NCBI RefSeq assembly: GCF_030160655.1 | Contig: NZ_BSOT01000005.1 | Coordinates: 496,001 to 560,000, forward strand | Length of the DNA: 64,000 nucleotides | Direction: 5' to 3' | From: Agaribacter marinus | GTDB taxonomy: Bacteria > Pseudomonadota > Gammaproteobacteria > Enterobacterales > Alteromonadaceae | Shown: piece by piece, positions 41,742-49,985 of the stretch | Layout: each line of letters opens with the position of its first letter | How positions within the stretch are numbered: the stretch's first letter is position 1 | Position numbers and translations under genes: made by a program | Notes under the pieces: model-generated | What the model saw: the letters and a program-made list of their open reading frames with translations, nothing else | Database searches by the model: none | What the model was told of the DNA's origin: nothing

Positions 41742-44700
41742 ATGATCCTAGTATAGATACTAAATCTGGCATTATATCTTGGTTTGCGCGCAATAGTGTG
41801 GCCGCAAACTTACTGATGATTATCATCATCATTGGTGGTTTGTTTGGCGTATTGCAAGTACAAAAACAAGTATTTCCGCAACTTGTATTCAATGCGATAT
41901 CAATTCAAGTCCCCTATTTAGGTGCTGCGCCACAAGAGGTTGAAGAGGGCGTTGTCCTCAAGGTTGAAGAAGCAATTAAGGATCTTGAAGGTATTAAAAA
42001 AATGACCTCGGTGGCTAGAGAAGGTTTGGCGTCTGTATCAATTGAGGTGGAAGATGGGTATGACACGCAAACGCTATTAGACGAAATTAAAGTGCAGGTC
42101 GACGCAATTCCTTCTTTTCCTGAAAATACAGAAAAGCCTGTTGTATATAGGGCAAAAGCACAACAGAGCGTACTGTGGTTGTCAGTTTACGGAAGTGTAA
42201 GTGAGCGTGAATTAAAAGAAACAGCACAGTCATTACGCGATGATATTGCAAACTTGTCAGGTATTTCGAATGTGAATGTTGTAGGCGATAGGGACTATGA
42301 AGTGTCTATCGAAATAGCTGAGCAAGAGTTACAGGCGTATGACTTAACCTTTGACGACCTAGTGAGAGCTGTTAGGCAAAGCTCGGTAGACATACCGGGA
42401 GGCTCAATTAAAACTGAAAATGGCGATATATTACTGCGGGCAAAAGGGCAAGCTTACACCGCGTATGAGTTTGCCAGTATCCCGTTAATTAGTCGCCCAG
42501 ATGGCACGCGCTTATTGGTTGGCGATATTGCAAAGATTTATGACGGTTTTGTTGAAGACAATCAGTTTGCGTCGTTTAATGGCAAACAAGCTATCAGCAT
42601 ACAAGTGCAAGCGGTAGGCGACCAAAACGCGTTAGAAATTTCTAAGTCTGTCAATGCTTATCTCGAAAAGAAAAAATCTGAGTTACCACCTAATATTCAA
42701 GCAGATTCGTGGGGCGATTCATCGTTTTACTTGGCGGATAGATTAAATATGATGTTATCAAATATGGTACTTGGTGCCTTACTTGTATTTATCATCCTCA
42801 CGATATTTTTAAATCTTAAACTCGCTTTTTGGGTGATGGTGGGTTTACCTGTGTGCTTTTTAGGTACATTAATGTTGATGCCACTTGATAATGTTGATGT
42901 CTCGATTAATTTGTTGAGCCTGTTCGGGTTTATTCTGGTACTCGGGATAGTGGTGGACGACGCCATTATTATGGGTGAATCTGCGTATGCGGAAATTGAC
43001 GAAAATGGACACAGTGTTGACAACGTGATCAAAGGTGTGAAAAAAGTGGCAATGCCAGCAACATTTGGCGTCTTAACGACAATTGCTGCATTTTCGCCGA
43101 TGTTAATGGTTTCAGGTACCTTTGGTGTGATTTGGAAAACGATTGCGATTGTGGTGGTATTTTGCTTGATGTTCTCGCTCGTCGAATCAAAATTAATTTT
43201 GCCTGCGCACTTAGCAAACATGAAAGTACCTAAAAAAGGAGAGCGAAAAAAGACAAAACTCCAAGTGTTGCGTGACAGGTTTAATGCAAAGCTTCAGAAC
43301 TTTATTCACCAAAAATATAAGCCGTTTTTAGCGCGAGCCGTGCAAAATCGATACACCACCTTATCTGTTTTTATTGCCATGATTATCTTAACTATTGGAC
43401 TATTTAGTGGTGGTATTGTTCGGTTTGTGTTTTTCCCGACAATCCCCAGTGACTTTATGAATGCCCAAGTGGAAATGGAAGCCGGCAGTTCGTTGCAGCA
43501 GCGAGATAAGGTGTTAAATGCCTTACTCATTGCAGCAGATCAAATGAACGATGAAACGGCTGAATCTTCAGGTGAAGGGGTTATTAAACATATATTAGCG
43601 TTTGACAATGGACCGCTTGCTGGACAAATACTCATTGAGTTGACCAAAGGCGAAACGCGAGAATTGGCAGATACTGACATTCAAGAAATTTGGCGAAAAT
43701 ATATCCCTGAAATGGCCGGTGTTAGATCATTGACGATTGGCAATGCCGGTGGAGGCCCCGGTGGAAACGACCTTGCCTTGGAGTTTAGCTCAAAAGATGT
43801 GGATGCACTGCGTGCCGTTAGCCGAGAGTTAAAGGCATATTTAGAAGGTTATGACGGCGTATCAGAAGTTAATGATAGTTTTAGTGGCGGGAGTGACGAA
43901 ATCCAATTGGCGTTAAAGCCGCAAGCAGAAGCCTTAGGTATTTCGCTCTCACAATTGGCGCAGCAGGTACGCTTTGGATTTTTTGGCGCTGAAGCGCAAC
44001 GCATTCAACGAGATGATGAAGAAATAAAAGTCATGGTGCGTTATCCAAAAGAAGAACGTAATTCGGTTGGTCATTTAGAGAACATGCGGATAAGGGCGCC
44101 AAATGGCGATGATGTCCCGTTTAGTCAAGTAGCTGATATCACCTTAGCTGAAGGATATTCTGCGATTCGTCGAATTGATGGTGAACGTGCTATTACGATC
44201 ACCGCTAAGCTGAATACTGATATTGTTGAACCTGGTGAAATCATCGGTGAAGTAATGACGAAAGTGGCCCCAGAATTATTGGCCCAATACCCGCAAGTAG
44301 ATTTTAAGTTGCAAGGTGCTTCAAAAGAACAGCAAGAAGGTTTAGTGTCGTTGCTTCAAGGGTTTATATTTGCCATGCTGGCGATATATGCGCTGATGGC
44401 TATCCCACTGAAATCCTATAGCCAACCTATAATCATTATGTCTGTCATTCCTTTTGGTGTCGTTGGCGCCATTATTGGTCATTTAATCTTTGGAAAAGAT
44501 GTAAGTGTTTTGTCATTGATGGGGATTATTGCTCTATCAGGCGTTGTCGTGAATGACTCATTGATTATGGTTGACTTTGTAAATCGCGCGAGAGCAGAAG
44601 GTAAAGCATTACTCGATGCTGTTACTAGTGCCGGTACTCAGCGTTTTAGGGCGATTATTTTGACCTCACTTACTACATTCTTTGGCTTGGTGCCAATTGT

Positions 44701-44926
44701 ATTAGAGAGAAGCCTACAAGCGCAGATTGTGATTCCAATGGCAATTTCATTGGCCTTTGGCATATTGTTTGCGACGGTGATTACCTTACTACTCGTACCT
44801 TCGTTGTACATGATTTTAGACGATGTTAAGCGTTTGTTTAAAGGTAAAAAGAGAGAAAATGATGAAATGCGTCCCCGCGATACGCTCAACGATACAACAG
44901 ATGGCACTGAGACCGTAAGCGACTGA
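41738..44926 (+). CDS. RND-family inner-membrane efflux transporter
   Basis: 1062-residue proton-driven pump of the AcrB/HAE type with 12 membrane segments and two large periplasmic loops. Typical features: the first segment after WFARNSVAANLLMIIIIIGG, PQEVEEGVVLKVEEAI, the TM4 proton-relay Asp pair in GIVVDDAIIMGES (about 408), and the late GVVVNDSLIMVDFVNRA repeat (about 952). The substrate, whether drugs, metals or metabolites, cannot be read from the sequence. Cotranscribed with the adaptor and followed by a terminator. Confidence 0.92.
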   Translation: MNDPSIDTKSGIISWFARNSVAANLLMIIIIIGGLFGVLQVQKQVFPQLVFNAISIQVPYLGAAPQEVEEGVVLKVEEAIKDLEGIKKMTSVAREGLASVSIEVEDGYDTQTLLDEIKVQVDAIPSFPENTEKPVVYRAKAQQSVLWLSVYGSVSERELKETAQSLRDDIANLSGISNVNVVGDRDYEVSIEIAEQELQAYDLTFDDLVRAVRQSSVDIPGGSIKTENGDILLRAKGQAYTAYEFASIPLISRPDGTRLLVGDIAKIYDGFVEDNQFASFNGKQAISIQVQAVGDQNALEISKSVNAYLEKKKSELPPNIQADSWGDSSFYLADRLNMMLSNMVLGALLVFIILTIFLNLKLAFWVMVGLPVCFLGTLMLMPLDNVDVSINLLSLFGFILVLGIVVDDAIIMGESAYAEIDENGHSVDNVIKGVKKVAMPATFGVLTTIAAFSPMLMVSGTFGVIWKTIAIVVVFCLMFSLVESKLILPAHLANMKVPKKGERKKTKLQVLRDRFNAKLQNFIHQKYKPFLARAVQNRYTTLSVFIAMIILTIGLFSGGIVRFVFFPTIPSDFMNAQVEMEAGSSLQQRDKVLNALLIAADQMNDETAESSGEGVIKHILAFDNGPLAGQILIELTKGETRELADTDIQEIWRKYIPEMAGVRSLTIGNAGGGPGGNDLALEFSSKDVDALRAVSRELKAYLEGYDGVSEVNDSFSGGSDEIQLALKPQAEALGISLSQLAQQVRFGFFGAEAQRIQRDDEEIKVMVRYPKEERNSVGHLENMRIRAPNGDDVPFSQVADITLAEGYSAIRRIDGERAITITAKLNTDIVEPGEIIGEVMTKVAPELLAQYPQVDFKLQGASKEQQEGLVSLLQGFIFAMLAIYALMAIPLKSYSQPIIIMSVIPFGVVGAIIGHLIFGKDVSVLSLMGIIALSGVVVNDSLIMVDFVNRARAEGKALLDAVTSAGTQRFRAIILTSLTTFFGLVPIVLERSLQAQIVIPMAISLAFGILFATVITLLLVPSLYMILDDVKRLFKGKKRENDEMRPRDTLNDTTDGTETVSD

Positions 44927-44945
44927 TTGCTGCTGCTGTCGAATA

Positions 44946-45884
44946 TTAACTTACTTTGCGCTGTAGACGGCGTAAAGTAAGTTTTCCCATCGCAATCGCA
45001 TTGCCCACTAATACGAGCAGGACGCCTATTAATGAAGACACTGTCCAGATATAGTTTTCGAAGATCGTCGATATGATAAGCGCCACAATAGGGTAAATAA
45101 GGACAACATAAGCGGCTTTGTCTGAGCCTATTTGTTGTACCAAACGCATATATGCACCAAATGCGATAACCGACCCAAAAATCGCTAAATACAACAGTGA
45201 ATAATAGTAACTTGCCTTATTGGGCACTACGAGTGGCACGTTCGATAGCATGACAATACCTAAGGTCACAACGACACCGTAAAGCATAGCCCAGAAGTTC
45301 ATTTGCAATACCGACACTTGGGTATCCAATATTTTTTCAGATAAAACGTTACCAATGGCCGCTGAAAAAAACGAGCCTAAGGCAAATAATAGCCCCGCAG
45401 CTAATCCTTGTGTTGCTGACATACCTTGTAATTCGGGTACAAAAATTAAACATATTCCGATAAGCCCAACGGTCGCACCAGCAACAACTTCAATGCGTAT
45501 TGGCTTTTTTAAAACAAAGCGTCTTAAGACAACATTAAAATAGATAACCGCACTACTTAGCACAGCGAGTAGTGCACTGACAATATGCTGTTGAGCCGCA
45601 TATAATAACGAATAGTCCAAGCAATATAAGAATACACCTGCCATTGCCATTAGTTTATGTTGATGTAGTGTCAGCTTAAATGATCGTTGTTGGATTACAC
45701 ACCAAATACCAATCAACAAAGTGGCAATAGCGAAACGAATACCGACTGAAAGCATTAAGGTTGTTTCGTTTACCTGAAATGTAATGGCGATCCAAGTGGA
45801 CCCCCATACCAGTACACAAATAGAAAATAGGAGCGCATTCGCGTTTATTAGCGATTTTTGTTGATTTTTCGACGACGATAACAA
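44946..45884 (-). CDS. DMT-superfamily (EamA) permease
   Basis: 312-residue inner-membrane protein with about ten hydrophobic segments arranged as two EamA repeats (first opening with LLFSICVLVWGSTWIAI, second near GLAAGLLFALGSFFSAAIGNV). Members export amino acids, metabolites or drugs; no specific substrate can be assigned. Convergent with the RND operon, its 3' end overlapping that operon's terminator. Confidence 0.85.
   Translation of the reverse strand: MLSSSKNQQKSLINANALLFSICVLVWGSTWIAITFQVNETTLMLSVGIRFAIATLLIGIWCVIQQRSFKLTLHQHKLMAMAGVFLYCLDYSLLYAAQQHIVSALLAVLSSAVIYFNVVLRRFVLKKPIRIEVVAGATVGLIGICLIFVPELQGMSATQGLAAGLLFALGSFFSAAIGNVLSEKILDTQVSVLQMNFWAMLYGVVVTLGIVMLSNVPLVVPNKASYYYSLLYLAIFGSVIAFGAYMRLVQQIGSDKAAYVVLIYPIVALIISTIFENYIWTVSSLIGVLLVLVGNAIAMGKLTLRRLQRKVS
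44948..44986 (+). terminator. Terminator of the RND operon overlapping the 3' end of the DMT gene
   Basis: AACTTACTTT ... AAAGTAAGTT, extended inward by GCG/CGT pairing, then TTTT. It begins 22 bases after the pump stop and lies inside the last codons of the convergent DMT gene. Confidence 0.7.
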
Positions 45885-45965
45885 TCTGTTTAACTATCTT
45901 TTAGCAATGTTTAAGAACTTGATAGTAAGAATATTACAAAGAGAAAGCCAGTCTTAATATAGGGA

Positions 45966-46535
45966 TTACATTGTTTTGTGCAGATGTATTTCATTTACAA
46001 GGTCGATCAACTGGAGAATTTTAATATTAGACAGCTGACGGTAATCAAAATATGGACATATGATTAAGCGCATCTGGTCATTTATTGCAAATTCATGATT
46101 TACCCATGTCACGCTTGTGGGCAGTGATAAACTTTTGCCATACGTTTTACCCATTACGATATGTATATCACCATTGGTACGCCTATCAATATTGGTATGT
46201 GCGTCGCTATTAGCAACAATTGCTGGCGGTGAATAAAGAAGGGCTGTGTCGCTGTTTGCTTGAAGGAGGGCGTTGTCCCGATAGTCTTGCCAGCTCGAAA
46301 AGCGTTGCGTGTTTAACTGTGGCAACGACAGTGCGTATATAAATTTGGCGTAAACGTTAAATACTTTACGCCAACCATTGCCACACGCTTGTCCACATTG
46401 GTAAATTTCATTTTTTGTTAACGGATAAATGCCACCTGATTGGTGCTTAAACATAAAATTGGGGGTATTAGCGATGTATATCTTAATGTAAGCATCTTCA
46501 TCACCAATACCTACCAATTTGCATTTAGCGGTCAT
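45966..46535 (-). CDS. Uncharacterised protein coupled to the carotenoid oxygenase
   Basis: 189 residues from the ATG at 46535, whose ATGA overlaps the stop of the preceding oxygenase gene; the longer reading to 46586 is rejected for this reason. No signal peptide or membrane helix. It starts MTAKCKLVGIGDEDAYIKIY and contains FMFKHQSGGIYPLTKNEIYQ (about 30-49), GNGWRKVFNVYAKFIY and an unusually histidine-poor middle. I do not recognise the family. The coupling suggests a role linked to the oxygenase or its substrate. Confidence 0.6.
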   Translation of the reverse strand: MTAKCKLVGIGDEDAYIKIYIANTPNFMFKHQSGGIYPLTKNEIYQCGQACGNGWRKVFNVYAKFIYALSLPQLNTQRFSSWQDYRDNALLQANSDTALLYSPPAIVANSDAHTNIDRRTNGDIHIVMGKTYGKSLSLPTSVTWVNHEFAINDQMRLIICPYFDYRQLSNIKILQLIDLVNEIHLHKTM

Positions 46536-48046
46536 GCTGCTGAATAGTTTCCATGAAATCCAAGGGGCAAGTGATAAGGCAGCCAAGCACGTGTGATAGG
46601 TCCATCTGATAGCTTCGCAACATTAAAAATGTTAAGGCATGTACGTTTACTCGGCACATGTAAGGCGGTACCAATAAGGTAGCCATTATTTTCATTGTTG
46701 TCTTGTGCTATTGGAATGTGTTCTTCCACTATATACTCTTTGCCATAATCGTAACTCTCAACCGTATCATTGTGCCAATCAACGCGGTAAATGCTGTCGC
46801 TCCATAAGCCGTCATGCGTGTTACCTACATGGTAGAGATAGCGGTTTTTTAGACCCGTCAAATAGTTACTTACACGAGGAAATTCACTGTTTTCTTTTAG
46901 TCTCTGATAGTCAACACTGCCGTTTGCTTTAAGGTGGTAAAGGCAGGTATTGCTCGTTGCTGGTTTTGCGATGTGTTTTCCCTGCATTATGTGACTCATT
47001 TCATGTAAGATTTTGACATCGGAATATAAACTTGCGTCGAAGTATATACTGCCATCAGCCTCCTCCCAAGCATTTCCGAAATGAAACGCAAAACCTGGTG
47101 GCAATTCGTATTGTCGCGCCAATTTAAGTGTGTTTTTATCTAGTACCATTACCTTCATTGGCTGATGTTTATTAAAACGAATACTCGTAAACATACCATG
47201 CGCAGATGCATCCTTTGTAATTGACGGTAAAATCAATAAGATGTGTTTATGTGTAATGAGAAAATCATGCAGCATGCCAGCACGAAAATCGGTGTTGATT
47301 AAGCCCACATTTTTTGTTTTGCCTTGAGCAGATAAGTGATACAAGACGATGGTACCGGCAGCATTGTAACCAAAGTTCCAAATATCACCATTTGCTTCAA
47401 TTTTGGGGTGTGCCGAAAAGGGCAGCCTTTTTAACTTATCTCCGTATTGGCTGTTTTCGCCCAAGTTAGCAAAATTTTTAAAGCTCAATGAGGCTTTGTC
47501 AATAACGCTAGCCGACCCTCCTTCCCATAGTGCCCATAAATCATCGCCAACCGGTATGATATTCGTATTTGCGGTATTGATCGTGTCTGCATGAGCAACC
47601 GCAGAAGATACTGTTAATTTTGTGTCTGGGCCATCAAACATGAATCGTTTCGCACTTTCTTCGTGTGCGTATTTTGGGGTGTTAACAAACTTCCCAATAT
47701 GTTTGATTTTTCCTTCGCCAATGGCAAACCGCTGTAACATACCATCGCCTTCAAATAGATGCTGATAGCGTTGTTCACCGCGCTCATGCTTGGCTGGGCC
47801 GTTACGATAAAAGTAGCCATGGATATCCTTGGGTAATTTCCCGTCTATCTTTAGGCTCTGTTCTGTATAATTTTGCTGAACGTCGGCTAAACCGATTAAC
47901 GCATCGTCTTTTTGTATGGCTTGGTTAAACAAGTGTTTTACATTGATAGTATTAGATACTGCCGTTTGTCCGAATACATTCGCATGCGGAAGTGACAAAC
48001 CGGCTCCTACGGCGGCCATCGCTTTCAATAAATATCGTCTTTGCAT
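46532..48046 (-). CDS. Carotenoid oxygenase family protein, probably Tat-exported
   Basis: 504-residue non-heme iron dioxygenase of the family cleaving carotenoids, apocarotenoids or stilbenes. The four iron-binding histidines fall in FSAHPKIEANGDIWNFGYN, LHDFLITHKHILLI, GFAFHFGNAWEE and the C-terminal LPLGFHGNY. YFYRNGPAKHERG is the N-terminal family motif. The leader MQRRYLLKAMAAVGAGLSLP has twin arginines in an RRxxLK setting, pointing to Tat export to the periplasm, which is unusual for this family. Between the DUF2141 gene (upstream) and the uncharacterised gene it overlaps. Confidence 0.87.
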   Translation of the reverse strand: MQRRYLLKAMAAVGAGLSLPHANVFGQTAVSNTINVKHLFNQAIQKDDALIGLADVQQNYTEQSLKIDGKLPKDIHGYFYRNGPAKHERGEQRYQHLFEGDGMLQRFAIGEGKIKHIGKFVNTPKYAHEESAKRFMFDGPDTKLTVSSAVAHADTINTANTNIIPVGDDLWALWEGGSASVIDKASLSFKNFANLGENSQYGDKLKRLPFSAHPKIEANGDIWNFGYNAAGTIVLYHLSAQGKTKNVGLINTDFRAGMLHDFLITHKHILLILPSITKDASAHGMFTSIRFNKHQPMKVMVLDKNTLKLARQYELPPGFAFHFGNAWEEADGSIYFDASLYSDVKILHEMSHIMQGKHIAKPATSNTCLYHLKANGSVDYQRLKENSEFPRVSNYLTGLKNRYLYHVGNTHDGLWSDSIYRVDWHNDTVESYDYGKEYIVEEHIPIAQDNNENNGYLIGTALHVPSKRTCLNIFNVAKLSDGPITRAWLPYHLPLGFHGNYSAA

Positions 48047-48078
48047 GAGTTGCTACCTTAATATTCTCGAAATAGGTG

Positions 48079-48561
48079 CTAATAGTTCACTGTTGAGCGA
48101 TTGACTATTTTTGTATTTTCGTCACTAACAGAAAATTTAATATCGCTATAATTTGGTGGCCCAAAGTTAGCTTTCGCGTTATTCGAAAAACCATAACCTT
48201 CAGTGGGTATACCTAAAAAATTAGTATCAAATTGACCATCATTGTCTTCGTCATGAAAGTAACGCACTGCATACTCACCTGCGCTTAAGCTGTTAAAGTT
48301 CACTGAGACTTGTCCTTCTTTTGCATCAACGATACTCGCTGCGGCAGCAACACCATTCTTGAAATTGTCTTCACCTTTAAATAGTTGAATATAAATTTTC
48401 CCTTCATTACTGCTAATGCCAGCAATTTCCACTTGTAAGTCTTGCGCCTGACTTGCAGTAGAAGCGAACACTGCAATGGTTAAGAATGCGGCGGATAACG
48501 GTTGTTGAGCTACTTTATTGTCAAAGATGGTGTTAAATGCGCGAGTTAGTTGTATTTTCAT
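48079..48561 (-). CDS. Exported DUF2141 protein
   Basis: 160 residues. An N-terminal hydrophobic signal (about 20-40, ending SQAQ-DL) precedes one DUF2141 domain: LQVEIAGISSNEGKIYIQLF, LSAGEYAVRYFHDEDNDGQFDTN with its Asp/Asn-rich loop, and GIPTEGYGFSNNAKANFGPP. DUF2141 proteins are periplasmic and often neighbour carotenoid or retinal-related genes. 32 bases upstream of the oxygenase gene, so likely first gene of that three-gene operon. Confidence 0.8.
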   Translation of the reverse strand: MKIQLTRAFNTIFDNKVAQQPLSAAFLTIAVFASTASQAQDLQVEIAGISSNEGKIYIQLFKGEDNFKNGVAAAASIVDAKEGQVSVNFNSLSAGEYAVRYFHDEDNDGQFDTNFLGIPTEGYGFSNNAKANFGPPNYSDIKFSVSDENTKIVNRSTVNY

Positions 48562-48899
48562 TTTTTTGTTTCCTTAGAGGTTTGACTTAAAAGTAACGCC
48601 ACTAATTGCATGGCGGTACTCGTTTTACGCTGCTAAAGGTAAATTGGAAATTATGTATTTCGAAGCAAACTTTCGTGAATTATGTCAATTTATTCGTGAG
48701 TGGTAGACGGCTTGATTGATGTGTATTTCGCGAATCGTGAATTTGTAGTCTTGGAAAGGTAGATGGTAAGGGAGCAAATTATTGGAAGGGCATATAGCAA
48801 TGCGCTATCTGCCCAAGATAAAAATGTATGCCCAAGATGAAAATGTGTGTCTGTGGCTACTAAGTTGCACCTAACGAGGCAAGTTCACGTGTAGCAGCA
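48562..48899. other. Intergenic stretch with a short direct repeat
   Basis: 338 bases between the DUF2141 and Gfo/Idh/MocA genes. Near 48810-48847 a 19-base unit (TGCCCAAGATAAAAATGTA) occurs twice in tandem with two differences. No coding region was seen. Confidence 0.4.
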
Positions 48900-49859
48900 C
48901 TAGCTAAACAACTCACTGATACTATGAATTTGTTCCTGCAATTTTAGGCTGGTTGAATGGGGCATTATGCTTGATTCAATTTTTCCCAGTCTAATTTGCT
49001 TCATAACTTCTTTAGCTTCAAAGTCGTAGCCGTAGGTTTTTCTTTCGTCTACAAATTTGTCTACGCAATCATCTCCATCGTATAACTCACAGGTAGTTGC
49101 TCGTGAGAAGTGGGGGATAGCGATGATGCCTTTGTCGCCAATGATATGCGCGGCATTCTGTAAATTTGATTTAAAAGACGCTGCAAGAGATGCCTTTGTA
49201 TCACCACAATCGGCAATAATAATTACGTCTTGGTCTACGCCATTTGGTGCGTTTTCATTAAACACGTGTAAGTTGCTTAAATCCTTCTCCAATAAAAACC
49301 AGGCCACTGCTAGTGGATATATTCCCATGTCAAACAAGCAACCGCCGGCAAGCTCTGCGCTGAACTCACGAGAATCGGGTGCGTACGCCATTGGATAGCC
49401 AAAATCAATTTTAATATGATGCACTTTGCCAATTCTTCCTTGTGTCAGCCATTCTTTAGCTTTTTGAATGGCAGGCAGAAAATATGTCCACATAGCTTCC
49501 ATAAGAAATACATTTTTTTCTTTTGCAAGGTCACACAATGTTTTGCATTGAGCTGGTGATACTACTAGAGGTTTTTCACATAGTACGTGTTTACCGGCGA
49601 GTATCGCGTCTCTGGCGTTTTCAAAATGTAAGGTGTGTGGTGTACCTATATAGACAACATCGATTTCAGGATCGTCAAACATTGTTTGATATCCTTCGTA
49701 GGCCTTTTTTATGCCGTATTGTTTCGCAAATTTTTCTGCACTGTCTAAATTACGAGCCGCGACAGCAACTATCTCTGCATCTTCAACATGTATTAGGTCG
49801 CTACAAAATTTGCTACAAATTCTTCCGGCGCTAACAATGCCCCACTTAATTTTTTGCAT
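48900..49859 (-). CDS. Gfo/Idh/MocA-family oxidoreductase
   Basis: 319-residue NAD(P)-dependent sugar or dihydrodiol dehydrogenase. Rossmann start WGIVSAGRICSKFCSDL, the conserved GTPHTLHFENARDAILAGKHVLCEKP (about 72-97, EKP lysine catalytic), and GGCLFDMGIYPL in the second domain. Closest in pattern to the trans-dihydrodiol/D-xylose 1-dehydrogenase branch. Lies just beyond the first GH50 agarase gene on the same strand with 126 bases between, so a role on an algal sugar is conceivable but unproven. Confidence 0.82.
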   Translation of the reverse strand: MQKIKWGIVSAGRICSKFCSDLIHVEDAEIVAVAARNLDSAEKFAKQYGIKKAYEGYQTMFDDPEIDVVYIGTPHTLHFENARDAILAGKHVLCEKPLVVSPAQCKTLCDLAKEKNVFLMEAMWTYFLPAIQKAKEWLTQGRIGKVHHIKIDFGYPMAYAPDSREFSAELAGGCLFDMGIYPLAVAWFLLEKDLSNLHVFNENAPNGVDQDVIIIADCGDTKASLAASFKSNLQNAAHIIGDKGIIAIPHFSRATTCELYDGDDCVDKFVDERKTYGYDFEAKEVMKQIRLGKIESSIMPHSTSLKLQEQIHSISELFS

Positions 49860-49985
49860 AGTTTATTTCCCTCAATATGCTTGAGTATTACGTTTAACGT
49901 ATAGCTATTCGATTGGTTTTTCTTAGATGTTAAATGCCGAATTAACGACAGTTAACATCTCTACGTTGATGAGCAAGTCTCTATA

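Noticed and set aside
42727-43221. Long antisense frames inside the RND transporter and similar frames opposite other genes
   Set aside because: They mirror strongly conserved genes in the opposite strand, with no start context of their own; they are shadows of real coding sequence.
46536-46586. Longer start for the protein downstream of the carotenoid oxygenase
   Set aside because: The ATG at 46535 overlaps the oxygenase stop as ATGA, a standard coupled start; the extension lies wholly inside the oxygenase gene.
48810-48847. Two 19-base tandem units as a repeat array or CRISPR remnant
   Set aside because: Only two imperfect units without spacers; most likely a local duplication.
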